A DNA stretch of 64,000 bases from an uncultured Faecalibacterium sp. (GCA_934513205.1 CAKSWU010000010.1:1-64000), one strand, 5' to 3'. Shown: positions 26,409 through 35,391, numbered from the stretch's first letter. A program made the numbers and translations. The notes: generated from the sequence alone by a model not told the origin.

Positions 26409-27098
26409 TCACCCTTCACTTTTCCGATCCGGTGTTTTCTCTGTTTCCTCCCGTCCGTTCAGGATCTGACGGGCGAGGTCCGCGCAGCTTTCCGCCAGCA
26501 GCACCGGATGAAAGGGTTCCAGCTCTTCCCTGCTGCCGTAGCCGTACAGCGCACCGGCAGCGTCCAGACCGCAGTCCGCCGCGCCGCGCATATCATCGCT
26601 GCGGTCGCCCACCATCAGGACCCGTCTGCCCTGCATCACGGGACGGCTCAGCACATAGCGTACCACCTCGGTCTTGGTATCCCGGCTCTCGTCCATGGAC
26701 GCACCGCCGATGAAATCAAAATAGCCTGCCAGTCCCTTTTCCTGCAGGATCGGCGTCACCACCTCGGTGGGTTTGGAGGTCGCCGTGCAAAGAACAAGTC
26801 CCGCATCCTTCAGGCAGCGCAGCATCTCTGCCGCACCGGGGTAGGCGGCGCACTCGTGACTGCCTTTGACCGCATAGCTTTTGCGGTAACGGTCGGTGGC
26901 TTCCTCGATCTTTGCCGGGTCGGTGAAATGTTCCCCAAAGCTTTTTCGCAGCGGCGGGCCAAGATAGCGGCGCAGATTCACGCCGGTCACATCCACATCC
27001 ATGGCAGCAAAAACTTCTTTTAATGTATTTATGATACCAGGGGCGGAATCGATCAGAGTTCCGTCCACATCAAACAGGATCGCATCGTACTTCAGCAC
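26409..27098 (-). CDS. HAD-family phosphoglycolate-phosphatase-like hydrolase
   Basis: A 229-aa HAD hydrolase: motif I LFDVDGTLIDSAPGI, motif II CTATSKPT, motif III Lys near ESRDTKTEVV, motif IV MVGDRSDDM. The cap and length fit PGP/Gph-like enzymes. I chose GTG at 27098 (upstream GAGGAAACC) because the promoter -10 at 27137-27142 puts the transcription start near the only upstream ATG (27131), leaving that ATG little or no leader. It heads the transcription unit with the SGNH gene. Confidence 0.87.
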   Translation of the reverse strand: MLKYDAILFDVDGTLIDSAPGIINTLKEVFAAMDVDVTGVNLRRYLGPPLRKSFGEHFTDPAKIEEATDRYRKSYAVKGSHECAAYPGAAEMLRCLKDAGLVLCTATSKPTEVVTPILQEKGLAGYFDFIGGASMDESRDTKTEVVRYVLSRPVMQGRRVLMVGDRSDDMRGAADCGLDAAGALYGYGSREELEPFHPVLLAESCADLARQILNGREETEKTPDRKSEG

Positions 27099-27136
27099 GT
27101 TACAGGTTTCCTCGCTTTCATGGTGATACATCGTAT

Positions 27137-27165
27137 AGTATAACACAGAATTGGCATATCAGCAA
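27137..27165 (-). promoter_or_regulatory. Promoter of the HAD-SGNH unit
   Basis: On the minus strand TTGCTG (27165-27160), 17-nt spacer, TATACT (27142-27137), with an extended -10 TG one base upstream. Confidence 0.7.
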
Positions 27166-27265
27166 TTCCAACAAATCGTTTTTACAAAAATTATGCATTC
27201 GGTCCCGCGTCCAAACGGTGCTGCTGCGCATCTTTTGGCACGCCGCCTGCTTTTTTATGCCATAA

Positions 27266-27304
27266 AAACGCGATTCCGGGCAGACCGCAGTCTGCCCGGA
27301 ATCG
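27266..27304 (-). terminator. Terminator of the yerC operon
   Basis: A perfect 15-bp GC-rich stem (27271-27285 with 27290-27304), tetraloop, then CGTTTTTATG on the minus strand. Confidence 0.9.
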
Positions 27305-27370
27305 CTCCGGTCAAAATAATGGCAGAAGACCGCCGTTCCATGCTCGATGCAGCTTCCCCAGAGATCTGAC

Positions 27371-27694
27371 TCAACGGGCAGATGCGTCTGCCGGCGGATA
27401 ATACAGGTTGTTGGAAACGAACTCCAGCTTATCCTTGAGCACCAGTTCCAGATTGGCAACCGCATGCACCATGTTGGTCGCCGAGTCGTTCACCTCCAGC
27501 AGCTTGCACAGGTCCAGCCCATCCAGCTCCATGGCGGCTTTCATCTTCTGGCTTTCGGCGCAAAGGATGTGACTCAGGGCATTCTCCTGCAGGGCGATGC
27601 TCTCCACAAGGTCGATGACTGCCTGATCCAGCGAAACCTTCGGCAGGCAGGGACAGGGACACTGGATGTGGGGGCAGTTGGTCATTTCAGACAT
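27371..27694 (-). CDS. Small Cys-rich protein, possibly spore-associated family
   Basis: A 107-aa protein with an N-terminal cysteine cluster (CPHIQCPCPC, residues 6-15) and a helical body: LVESIALQENALSHILCAES, then LLEVNDSATNMVHAVANLE. The body pattern (SIALxExxLxHIxxAExxK, later LLEVNxS) resembles small uncharacterised proteins I recall from Bacillus, Paenibacillus and Clostridium spore formers; this is memory-based and not proven. ATG at 27694 is preceded by AAAGGAAGG. It follows the YerC-like regulator by 66 nt and shares its promoter and terminator. Confidence 0.7.
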   Translation of the reverse strand: MSEMTNCPHIQCPCPCLPKVSLDQAVIDLVESIALQENALSHILCAESQKMKAAMELDGLDLCKLLEVNDSATNMVHAVANLELVLKDKLEFVSNNLYYPPADASAR

Positions 27695-27760
27695 AGAGAT
27701 CCTTCCTTTCGGTCCAGAGGGGTTCGTACGCCCCATTCTATGTCTGCTGCACGGCAGGCG

Positions 27761-28060
27761 TCACTGCTGCCCGCGCACCTTCTCGATGGTCTCGCGGTAG
27801 CCGCCGGAGCCGTACTGGATGCAGCGGTTGATCCGGCTGATGGTCGCTGTGCTGATCTCCACTGCCTTGACGATCTGGTCATAGGTCCTGCCGTCCAGCA
27901 GCATCTTGGCAGCCTCCAGCCGCTGCGCCATATCCGAGATCTCCTTCACCGTGCACAGATCCTCGAAGAATGCATAGCATTCCTCCCGCGTCTCCAGACT
28001 GAGGATGGCATCAAACAGCGCATCTGTCGTTGGGTTTTTTCTGGAATTTTTCTCCGTCAT
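27761..28060 (-). CDS. YerC/YecD TrpR-like DNA-binding protein
   Basis: A 99-aa protein of the TrpR-related YerC family: CTVKEISDMAQRLEAAKMLL followed by a helix-turn-helix YDQIVKAVEISTATISRINRC. The family is widespread in Firmicutes, but its target is unknown in this host. It has a strong promoter (28129-28157) and an inverted repeat just upstream of that promoter, so autoregulation is possible. Confidence 0.9.
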   Translation of the reverse strand: MTEKNSRKNPTTDALFDAILSLETREECYAFFEDLCTVKEISDMAQRLEAAKMLLDGRTYDQIVKAVEISTATISRINRCIQYGSGGYRETIEKVRGQQ

Positions 28061-28128
28061 AGCGGTCTCCTCATACGGTTTTGGGGCACTGCTCTTTTTC
28101 GTCAGGGAGTCGGCCCCGTTGCATTATC

Positions 28129-28157
28129 ACTTTAGCACATCAAAGTGTGAAAGTCAA
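28129..28157 (-). promoter_or_regulatory. yerC-like gene promoter
   Basis: On the minus strand TTGACT (28157-28152), 17-nt spacer, TAAAGT (28134-28129). Confidence 0.75.
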
Positions 28158-28166
28158 GGCTTTTGT

Positions 28167-28181
28167 GTGAACTCTTTTCAC
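28167..28181. promoter_or_regulatory. Short inverted repeat upstream of the yerC-like promoter
   Basis: GTGAA-N5-TTCAC lies 9 nt upstream of the -35. It could be an operator for a dimeric regulator such as the YerC protein itself. The stretch 28182-28290 beyond it is AT-rich with no gene that I can support. Confidence 0.3.
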
Positions 28182-28291
28182 GCAAGTTTGTTTTAAGTTT
28201 TATTCGTTTCATACATGAATAAAAATCACCTAAATTTTATTCCAAGAACTTTCATTGAATTGTTGCATCCCACGAAGTTGTTTTCATAACC

Positions 28292-28320
28292 TTGACAGGC
28301 TGTGGATTTTGCACTAAAAT
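28292..28320 (+). promoter_or_regulatory. Promoter of the T-box/cstA transcript
   Basis: TTGACA (28292-28297), 17-nt spacer, TAAAAT (28315-28320). Transcription should start near 28327, about 420 nt before the cstA ATG, just ahead of T-box stem I. Confidence 0.85.
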
Positions 28321-28339
28321 ACGGACAATCATTCGGCAA

Positions 28340-28680
28340 ATGCGATGAACAGGACACGATCCTTTGCAGCACCCGCTCTCAGAGAGCCGCCCATTTTGAT
28401 GAAAAGGCGGCAGTCAGGAGCAAAGCATCATCCCCTGTGAGCAGCCTGTGTGAACGGATGCGGAACGTGTCCCAGTAGCGCATGGCCGTTCTGCCCGCGT
28501 TACAGGGCTGCGTATCCGTGCTTTGCACCGGTACGTTGGGAGCGGCTGCATCTGCAGCAAACGAAGTGGTACCGCGGAGTATTCTCATGCACGATGTGCT
28601 GTGCATGTACAAGCCTTCGTCTTCGATGGTCCGTCCGGAGTTCCGGACAGACTTTGGAGGACGGAGGCTTTTTACACCCT
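28340..28680 (+). ncRNA. T-box riboswitch controlling cstA
   Basis: The leader has the T-box architecture. Stem I closes with ACAGG (28349-28353) and CCTGT (28434-28438), contains AGAGAG (28381-28386) and an apical GCCGCC/GGCGGC hairpin (28386-28411). Stem II is GAACGG...CCGTTC (28452-28492) and contains AGTAG. Stem III is 28511-28535. The T-box sequence, AACGAAGTGGTACCGCGG, is at 28560-28577, with ACGAAG able to pair with CTTCGT (antiterminator). The competing terminator is 28612-28673, ending in TTTTT. By analogy with glyQS (one base between specifier and the closing helix) the specifier would be ATC (28430-28432), that is Ile; the 5' side lacks a clear AGTA, so His or Ser cannot be excluded. 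The AUC reading is inference. Confidence 0.9.
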
Positions 28681-28748
28681 GTCTGCTGCCGGAACGCCCC
28701 TGCTGCTGACCATCTGTCGGATGTCAAAAGGAAAGAGGGAAAGAAACA

Positions 28749-30476
28749 ATGAATACGCTGGTCATCGTATTGATCGCAGCCGTGTGTCTGTTTGGTGCCT
28801 ACGCGCTTTACGGACGCTGGCTGGCAAACAAATGGGGCGTTGACGCCTCTGCCAAGACTCCCGCTGTCCTCCATGAGGATGGACGCGATTTTGTTCCCAC
28901 CGACGGCTGGACCGTGTTTGCACATCAGTTCAGCTCCATTGCCGGTGCAGGCCCCGTCACCGGTGCCATTCAGGCTGCTGCTTTCGGCTGGCTGCCGGTG
29001 CTGCTGTGGGTGCTGCTGGGCGGCATCTTCTTCGGTGCTGTTACCGACTTCGGCGCGCTGTACGCCTCCGTCAAAAACGATGGCAAGAGCATGGGCATGC
29101 TGATCGAAAAGTACATCGGCAAGACCGGACGCAAGCTGTTTTTGCTGTTCTGCTGGCTGTTCTGCGGCATTGTCATTGCCGCCTTCGCCGACATGGTAGC
29201 CGGCACCTTCAATGCCTACGGCGCTGACGGTGCGCTGGTGGAAGCAGCCCAGACCAATGGCGCTGCCGGCATGGTCTCCATCATGTTCATGGTGTTCGCT
29301 GTGGTGTTTGGTCTGCTGCAGAAGAATCTGCACTTCACCGGCTGGAAAGAGAATGTTGTCAGCATCGTGTTCATCGTGCTGTCCTTTGTGGTCGGTGCAA
29401 ACTTCCCCATCATTCTGGGCAAGGCTGCATGGAGCTACATCACCTTTGTGTATATTTTCTTCGCTGCTGTGCTGCCCATGTGGCTGCTCAAGCAGCCCCG
29501 TGACCACATGACCACCTTTATGTTCGTAGCAATGATCGTGGGTGCAGTTCTGGGTCTGATCGTCAACCATCCTGTGATGAATCTGCCGATGTTCACCGGC
29601 TTTACCAACGCCAAGCTGGGTACCATGTTCCCCATCCTGTTCGTTACCGTGGCCTGCGGTGCCGTTTCCGGCTTCCACAGCCTGGTTTCTTCCGGTACTT
29701 CCTCCAAGACTGTTTCCAATGAAAAGGATATGCTGAAGGTGGGCTACGGTGCCATGGTGCTGGAAAGCCTGCTGGCTGTCATTGCCCTGTGCGTTGCCGG
29801 TGCTGCCGCCGCTTCGGACGGCACCCCTGCCGACGGCACTCCGTTCCAGATCTTCAGCCGCGGCGTTGCCAGCTTCTTTGTGGGCTTCGGCCTTGACCAG
29901 CACTTTGCTGCGGTGTTTATGACCATGTGCGTTTCTGCACTGGCCCTGACCAGTCTGGATGCTGTGGCCCGCATCGGTCGTATGAGTTTTCAGGAGCTGT
30001 TCAGCGTGGATGACATGGAGCACGCCGAAGGCTGGCGCAAGCTGCTGTGCAACGTGTACTTCTCCACCTTCCTGACTCTGGCCTTCGGCTTCCTGCTGAC
30101 CAAGATCGGCTATGCCAACATCTGGCCCCTGTTCGGCTCTGCCAACCAGCTGCTGAGTGCTCTGGTGCTGGCGACCCTGTGTGTGTTCCTGAAGGTCACG
30201 GGCCGCAGCAACAAGATGATCTTCCCCCCGCTGGTCATTATGCTGTGCGTCACCTTCACCGCTCTGGTACAGCGTCTGGTCGCGATGGTCAAGGCCATCC
30301 GCAACGCCGCTGCGGTCACCATCCCTGCCGGTGAGACCACTTGGGGTGCCGTGTTCATCGCCAACGGCCTGCAGCTGATCCTTGCTGTGCTGCTGATCGT
30401 TCTGGGTGTGAACATTGTGTACCACTCCTTCAAGGCCTATAAAAACGCCGAGCACAACAGCGAGGCACGGGTCTGA
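28749..30476 (+). CDS. cstA: CstA-family carbon-starvation/peptide transporter
   Basis: A 575-aa polytopic membrane protein with many transmembrane segments. It has the CstA signature around FAHQFSSIAGAGPVTGAIQA (near residue 57) and later SGFHSLVSSGTSSKTVSNEKD. CstA proteins import peptides or pyruvate in E. coli. Here control by a T-box means that it is induced when an aminoacyl-tRNA is short, which favours a role in peptide or amino-acid uptake. AAAGGAAAGAGGG precedes the ATG. A strong terminator follows, so it is monocistronic. Confidence 0.95.
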   Translation: MNTLVIVLIAAVCLFGAYALYGRWLANKWGVDASAKTPAVLHEDGRDFVPTDGWTVFAHQFSSIAGAGPVTGAIQAAAFGWLPVLLWVLLGGIFFGAVTDFGALYASVKNDGKSMGMLIEKYIGKTGRKLFLLFCWLFCGIVIAAFADMVAGTFNAYGADGALVEAAQTNGAAGMVSIMFMVFAVVFGLLQKNLHFTGWKENVVSIVFIVLSFVVGANFPIILGKAAWSYITFVYIFFAAVLPMWLLKQPRDHMTTFMFVAMIVGAVLGLIVNHPVMNLPMFTGFTNAKLGTMFPILFVTVACGAVSGFHSLVSSGTSSKTVSNEKDMLKVGYGAMVLESLLAVIALCVAGAAAASDGTPADGTPFQIFSRGVASFFVGFGLDQHFAAVFMTMCVSALALTSLDAVARIGRMSFQELFSVDDMEHAEGWRKLLCNVYFSTFLTLAFGFLLTKIGYANIWPLFGSANQLLSALVLATLCVFLKVTGRSNKMIFPPLVIMLCVTFTALVQRLVAMVKAIRNAAAVTIPAGETTWGAVFIANGLQLILAVLLIVLGVNIVYHSFKAYKNAEHNSEARV

Positions 30477-30512
30477 TCCTCCTGCCCCTATTTTAGAATG
30501 ATGCGATAAAGC

Positions 30513-30548
30513 AAACACCGCTGACGGAAAATTCCCGTTAGCGGTGTT
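30513..30548. terminator. cstA terminator (also serves the minus strand)
   Basis: AAACACCGCTGACGG pairs with CCGTTAGCGGTGTTT (30513-30527 with 30534-30548), followed by TT on plus and A-rich flank for the minus strand. Confidence 0.88.
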
Positions 30549-30553
30549 TTTGC

Positions 30554-31246
30554 TCAGAGATTGGCCTGCTCCCAGCCTTGCAGCGCTGCCAGCTGGGTCG
30601 GCGTATGCAGCCAGTGTTCGCCCTCTTCCAGAATGGTCAGACGCGCCCCGCTGCCCCGCCGGAAGCGGTCCATTGCATCCCAGCCGGTCAGCGCATCCTG
30701 CGCGCCATACAGCACCTGTGTGGGAGCTTTCCAGCGCAGAGGATGCTCCCGCACCCAGCACAGATACGGCCACGACAGCGTCTCCCCCATTTTTGTGGGG
30801 ATCTTCCCCGCCTGCTGCAGCTGCGTCTCGGTAACGTTTGCCTGCCGCATCATGCCGGTGATAAGGGCTTCCATGTCCACCACCGGAGACACCAGCAGCG
30901 TTTTTTCCGGTCGTTGTTCCTGCAGTGCCTGCATAACAAGCCACCCGCCGATGCTGACACCGTACACCCGGACATGCTTCCATACCGGCAGCATCCGGGC
31001 GTAGACTGCCTGAAGCTCCGGGACAGCCACCCAAGGCAGAAGCTGTTTGGTGCTGCTTTTGCGTTCCCCATGCTGGGGCAGGTCCACAGCAAGAACCTGC
31101 CAGCCCTGTTCACAGGCAGTGCGGGCAAAGCGCTCTGCCTCCTCCTTACAGCCGTTTTTGCCGTGGACATAGAGGTAAGCGCACCGGCTCCGTTCGCCGT
31201 ACAGGACAGCTGGGATGCCGGCGATCCTCAGTTTCAGTTTTTTCAT
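30554..31246 (-). CDS. Alpha/beta-fold hydrolase
   Basis: A 230-aa protein with the nucleophile elbow GVSIGG (near residue 96), an oxyanion-region YVHGKNG, acid in GAQDAL, and the C-terminal catalytic His in GEHWLHTP. AAGGAGGA precedes the ATG at 31246. Substrate unknown. It is convergent with cstA and separated from tsf by a terminator. Confidence 0.87.
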   Translation of the reverse strand: MKKLKLRIAGIPAVLYGERSRCAYLYVHGKNGCKEEAERFARTACEQGWQVLAVDLPQHGERKSSTKQLLPWVAVPELQAVYARMLPVWKHVRVYGVSIGGWLVMQALQEQRPEKTLLVSPVVDMEALITGMMRQANVTETQLQQAGKIPTKMGETLSWPYLCWVREHPLRWKAPTQVLYGAQDALTGWDAMDRFRRGSGARLTILEEGEHWLHTPTQLAALQGWEQANL

Positions 31247-31330
31247 CCGCTCTCCTCCTTCCGTGTGGATGCACACGGCTGATCTGGGAATCATGTTTTC
31301 TCTATGATAGCACACCCCGCAGCCAAATAC

Positions 31331-31376
31331 AAACAAAAAGGAGCCGCAGCACCCTGTTACAGGTACTACGGCTCCC
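31331..31376 (-). terminator. rpsB-tsf terminator
   Basis: GGAGCCGTAG pairs with CTGCGGCTCC (G-U allowed) around a 16-nt loop (31340-31375), followed by TTTTTGTTT on the minus strand. Confidence 0.88.
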
Positions 31377-31398
31377 ATTTTTGCTTCGGAAGCTTTGA

Positions 31399-32322
31399 TT
31401 ACTTCACCATGCTTGCAACTTCAGCAGCGAAGTCGTCAGAACGCTTCTCCAGACCCTCGCCCTTGACAAAGCGGGCGAACTTGACGATCTTGATCTCGCC
31501 GCCCAGATCCTTAGCGACCTTAGCGGTGTACTGAGCAACGGTCAGGTCGCCGTCCTTGACGAACTCCTGATCGACCAGGCAGTTCTCCTTGAAGAACTTC
31601 TTGATCTTGCCCTCGATCATCTTTTCCTTCACAGCCTCAGGCTTGTTAGCGGTCTTGGGATCCTGAGCCATCTGGGCCAGCATGATCTCCTTCTCCTTCG
31701 CCACGACCTCAGCGGGGACGGAAGCCTCGTCCACGTAGCCGGGGTTCGCAGCAGCGACCTGCATAGCGATGTCCTTGCCGTAAGCAACGAACTCGTCCTT
31801 TGCGTCGATGCCGTTGGTGGTCTCGAAGTTGACCAGAATGCCGTGGGTGCCGCCGCCGTGGACGTATGCAGAGCAAACGCCCTCATAACGGGTGAAGCGG
31901 CGAACCTTGATGTTCTCCTTGATGACCAGGATCAGGTTCTTCAGAGCCTCGTCCACAGTCTCGCCAGCCTCGGTCTTGCATGCCATCAGAGCCTCAACGT
32001 CAGCGGGGTTCTGCTTCATAATGACCTTGGTAGCTTCCTTGACGAACTCAACGAACTTGTCGTTCTTAGCAACGAAGTCGGTCTCAGCGTTGACCTCGAT
32101 GACAACGCCCACCTTGCAGGCGGGGCAGTAGTCAGCGTAGACCATGCCCTCAGCAGCAACGCGGCTTGCCTTCTTGGCGGCGGTAGCCAGACCACGCTCG
32201 CGCAGGATCTCGATTGCCTTCTCGAAGTTGCCGTCAGCCTCGGTCAGAGCCTTCTTGCACTCCATCATGCCGCAGTCGGTCTGCTTGCGCAGTTCCATAA
32301 CGTCCTTTGCAGAAATAGCCAT
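31399..32322 (-). CDS. tsf: Elongation factor Ts
   Basis: EF-Ts recycles EF-Tu. The 307-aa protein has the N-terminal UBA-like region (ISAKDVMELRKQTDCGMMEC) and the core VVIEVNAETDFVAKND. Two extra cysteines in YADYCPACKVG occupy a position that is usually cysteine-free. It follows rpsB by 54 nt in the canonical order. Confidence 0.98.
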   Translation of the reverse strand: MAISAKDVMELRKQTDCGMMECKKALTEADGNFEKAIEILRERGLATAAKKASRVAAEGMVYADYCPACKVGVVIEVNAETDFVAKNDKFVEFVKEATKVIMKQNPADVEALMACKTEAGETVDEALKNLILVIKENIKVRRFTRYEGVCSAYVHGGGTHGILVNFETTNGIDAKDEFVAYGKDIAMQVAAANPGYVDEASVPAEVVAKEKEIMLAQMAQDPKTANKPEAVKEKMIEGKIKKFFKENCLVDQEFVKDGDLTVAQYTAKVAKDLGGEIKIVKFARFVKGEGLEKRSDDFAAEVASMVK

Positions 32323-32376
32323 TTTTGTAGTCTCCCTTACACGTTATTTCACGGGTTTGTTCTGTACAGCCAAAAA

Positions 32377-33096
32377 TCAGGCGTTGGCAGCTTCCTCAGC
32401 GGGAGCCTCCTGGTTGCCCTGCTTGCCTTCCAGAACAGCGTCAGCCATAGCGCCAGCGATCAGCTTGACAGCGCGGATAGCGTCGTCGTTGCCGGGGATG
32501 ACGTAATCGATCTCGTCGGGGTTGCAGTTGGTATCAACGATAGCCACGATGGGGATGTTCAGCTTGCGGGCCTCAGCAACAGCGATGCGCTCCTTGTGAG
32601 GATCGACGATGAACATAGCCTTCGGCAGGGTCTTCATGTTCTTGACGCCGCCCAGGTACTTGTCCAGCTTCTCCATCTCCAGCTCCAGCTTAGCCACTTC
32701 CTTCTTGGGCAGCAGCTCGAAGGTGCCGTTCTCCTTCATCTTAGCCAGCTGATCCATGCGGTCGATGCGCTTACGGATGGTGCGGAAGTTGGTCATCATG
32801 CCGCCCAGCCAGCGAGCGTTGACATAGTGCATGCCGCAGCGCAGAGCCTCGTCACGGATGGACTCCTGAGCCTGCTTCTTGGTGCCAACGAACAGGATGT
32901 CGCCGCCCTCAGCTGCAACTTCCTTCACGTAGTTGTAAGCCTCGTCCAGCTTCTTCACGGTCTTCTGCAGGTCAATGATATAGATACCATTGCGCTCGGT
33001 GAAGATGTACTTAGCCATCTTGGGGTTCCAGCGGCGGGTCTGGTGACCGAAGTGCACACCTGCCTCGAGAAGCTGCTTCATAGAAACGACTGCCAT
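32377..33096 (-). CDS. rpsB: 30S ribosomal protein S2
   Basis: The 239-aa S2 protein starts MAVVSMKQLLEAGVHFGHQ and contains RWNPKMAKYIFTERNGIYII. GGAGG precedes the ATG at 33096. Upstream is a leader of about 125 nt from the promoter at 33227-33255, probably holding autoregulatory structure. Confidence 0.98.
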   Translation of the reverse strand: MAVVSMKQLLEAGVHFGHQTRRWNPKMAKYIFTERNGIYIIDLQKTVKKLDEAYNYVKEVAAEGGDILFVGTKKQAQESIRDEALRCGMHYVNARWLGGMMTNFRTIRKRIDRMDQLAKMKENGTFELLPKKEVAKLELEMEKLDKYLGGVKNMKTLPKAMFIVDPHKERIAVAEARKLNIPIVAIVDTNCNPDEIDYVIPGNDDAIRAVKLIAGAMADAVLEGKQGNQEAPAEEAANA

Positions 33097-33226
33097 AATA
33101 AAATACCTCCAGATATTGTTTTGCCTCCGCACACCGTGATCCCGGGGCCGTATCGGACGGTCCGGAACTGCCCTCCACCTCAAAAAGGCACAAAAGGGCA
33201 TAGTGATGCGTGTGTAATGCTTTGTT

Positions 33227-33255
33227 ATAGTACCACAAAAAGAATGCGGTTGCAA
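33227..33255 (-). promoter_or_regulatory. rpsB-tsf promoter
   Basis: On the minus strand TTGCAA (33255-33250), 17-nt spacer, TACTAT (33232-33227), extended -10 TGG. Confidence 0.75.
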
Positions 33256-33298
33256 GAGTTTTTCTCTGTTTTTTACAAAGAAAATCGTTATTTTTCTC

Positions 33299-35236
33299 TT
33301 ATTTGCCCTCCGAAGGCGCGCTGAAGGCTGCCAGCCCCATGCGGTCAAGGGCATATTCCCTGCCGAACATCAGGTCGTACTGCAGCAGCCAGTGCTCCTG
33401 ATTCCATTGTTGCTGCAGCGGGGACGGCTCCAGCGTGGTGCTGCCGTCTTTCTGCATCACCACGCCGCGGGTATAGGCGCGGTCCGCCACCTGCAGCTGA
33501 CGGTTCAGGAACTGGAAGTACAGCGGCTGCTTCAGTCCAAAGAGTTCCATCATCACCGGCGAGATGTCGTAGGCGGCAATGGTGCCAAGGTCCACCTGCT
33601 GCTGGCTGTAATTGGACCACATCAGCAGCGTGGTCTGGTGCAACCGCGGGTCTGCGCTGGAATCGCCTGCGTATCCGGTAGCGGTGTAGACGTCATAGTT
33701 AGAGTCGATGGGGTTATAGTGATCGCCCCAGAACACCAGAATGACCGGCTCGTCCACTTGCGAGAAATAGGCCGTCAGCCTGCCCAGCATGGCGTCCGCA
33801 TCCCGGATGCCGGTAGCAAAATCTTCCAGCGCGCCCACGGTGCTGCTCTTGAGCCCCACCGGGTGGGATACGACGTGCACCCGCTCGTCGTCCGGGTAGT
33901 TGTCCCTGTTATAATTGGTATGGTTCTGCATGGTGACGGCATGCAGGAAGATGGGCTTGTCCGAAGAAGCGCTCATCGTCTCATACTGCCGGATGATCTG
34001 GTCTGCCATGGAATCATCCGTCACAAGGCCGCTGGTCCAGTAGTGTTTCCGCACCTTTGTCACGCCATGCATATCCTCCAGACTGATAAAGTCATCAAAC
34101 CCGAGGTTGGGGTACGCGGTGTCCCGGCTCCAGTATTTTGCCCAGAAACAGTGCACCGCTGCGGTCTGATAGCCCTGACTTTTCAGGTAGTTGGGCATCG
34201 CGAACATGGGATGCGTCACATGCTGCTGATAGGGCTTGCTGCCGCTGGGCAGAAAGGACACCGAATAGCCGGTCAGCGCCTCAAACTCCACATCGCAGGT
34301 TCCGCCGCCAAAGCTGGGACTGTAAGCCCTGCCATAGGCGCTGGTCTGCTGCAGCGCGTGCAGATTTGCCGAGACATCGGTATCAAAGGTAATGCCGTAC
34401 TGTTCCAGTTCCGAAACGTCCCAGTAGGACTCATCCATCACATAAATGATGGTGGGCTTTTTCACACGCTCGGGCTCCGGAGTGACGGCTCTGTAACTGG
34501 AAGCGTACAGCGGACCGGCGCGGAACTTCTTGTTCGTATCCACCCGGTCCAGCAGCTCGTTCACCGTTTCCTCCGAGTAGTTCTCCGGTTTGTCGATCTC
34601 CAGATTACTAAGGTTCGACAAAAAACCGGTGATGACGCCGTAGTAACGGTAGTAGCGGTCCTGCATCCACGCATCCGGAACGACGCCCATAGTCTGCATG
34701 ACGGCAGGCTGCAGATACACGCCAAAGATCAGCAGGCACACCGCTGCTGCCGTGGCAGCACTGCCCGCAAGCCTTGGCAGCCAGCGCTGCTTCAGGCGTC
34801 CCCGATACAGCCGGAAGCTGACCACTGCCAGCGCCAGCACCACAAAAATGGTCACGACCATGCTGGTCTGGATTTTAAGACCCGCAGCCGAAGCCACCCC
34901 CGCCGCCTCGGACACCTGTGCAAGGTCCCACGGCAGGAACGGCTCACCCCGCAGCTGCAGGGTGTAAAAATTCACTGCGCAGGGCGCACAGCCCAGCACC
35001 GCCATGACCACCGTGGACAGCGGCGGCAGCCGGAACAGCCAGTCCAGCAGCGTCCAGACAAGAAACAGCAGCAGCCACGCCAGAAGATACGCGCCGATGT
35101 TCGGAAAAATAAAGTTTGCAAATACGTCCGGTCCAAGCGTTCCCCGGGCGATCCATTCGCCCAGCAAAAGCACGATCAGCGATGCTGCCAGCGGAAAGAT
35201 CATCCGCAGTGCCAGAAGCGGTTTTGGAGTTTTCAT
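33299..35236 (-). CDS. LtaS-like sulfatase-fold membrane enzyme
   Basis: A 645-aa protein with about five N-terminal membrane helices (residues 10-185) and an extracellular sulfatase domain. Motifs match the lipoteichoic acid synthase family: VMDESYWDV (metal-binding Glu), GGGTCDVEFEALTG (nucleophile Thr), and VFWGDHYNP (metal Asp-His). It may polymerise or transfer glycerol phosphate onto a surface polymer. ATG at 35236 is preceded by AAAGGA at good distance; the ATG nine bases upstream has its site too close. Its own promoter lies upstream and rpsB has a separate one. Confidence 0.9.
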   Translation of the reverse strand: MKTPKPLLALRMIFPLAASLIVLLLGEWIARGTLGPDVFANFIFPNIGAYLLAWLLLFLVWTLLDWLFRLPPLSTVVMAVLGCAPCAVNFYTLQLRGEPFLPWDLAQVSEAAGVASAAGLKIQTSMVVTIFVVLALAVVSFRLYRGRLKQRWLPRLAGSAATAAAVCLLIFGVYLQPAVMQTMGVVPDAWMQDRYYRYYGVITGFLSNLSNLEIDKPENYSEETVNELLDRVDTNKKFRAGPLYASSYRAVTPEPERVKKPTIIYVMDESYWDVSELEQYGITFDTDVSANLHALQQTSAYGRAYSPSFGGGTCDVEFEALTGYSVSFLPSGSKPYQQHVTHPMFAMPNYLKSQGYQTAAVHCFWAKYWSRDTAYPNLGFDDFISLEDMHGVTKVRKHYWTSGLVTDDSMADQIIRQYETMSASSDKPIFLHAVTMQNHTNYNRDNYPDDERVHVVSHPVGLKSSTVGALEDFATGIRDADAMLGRLTAYFSQVDEPVILVFWGDHYNPIDSNYDVYTATGYAGDSSADPRLHQTTLLMWSNYSQQQVDLGTIAAYDISPVMMELFGLKQPLYFQFLNRQLQVADRAYTRGVVMQKDGSTTLEPSPLQQQWNQEHWLLQYDLMFGREYALDRMGLAAFSAPSEGK

Positions 35237-35310
35237 CGTTCCCATTCCTTTCAGGTCCTGAACCTTTTACACCCGTTCCTCTGTGTCTTTTGCACAAAGC
35301 TCCTGCGATT

Positions 35311-35338
35311 ATTATAGTCACTTCGCCAAAAATGTCTA
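35311..35338 (-). promoter_or_regulatory. Promoter of the LtaS-like gene
   Basis: On the minus strand TAGACA (35338-35333), 16-nt spacer, TATAAT (35316-35311). Confidence 0.6.
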
Positions 35339-35391
35339 TCCATGATTTTACAAAAATTCTTGTTTGTTTTTTCAAAATATTCCCCTATTTT

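Noticed and set aside
28500..31034. An 844-codon minus-strand frame opposite cstA and the T-box
   Set aside because: It covers a well-supported membrane protein and a riboswitch on the other strand, has no ribosome site, and shows His/Gln-rich antisense composition.
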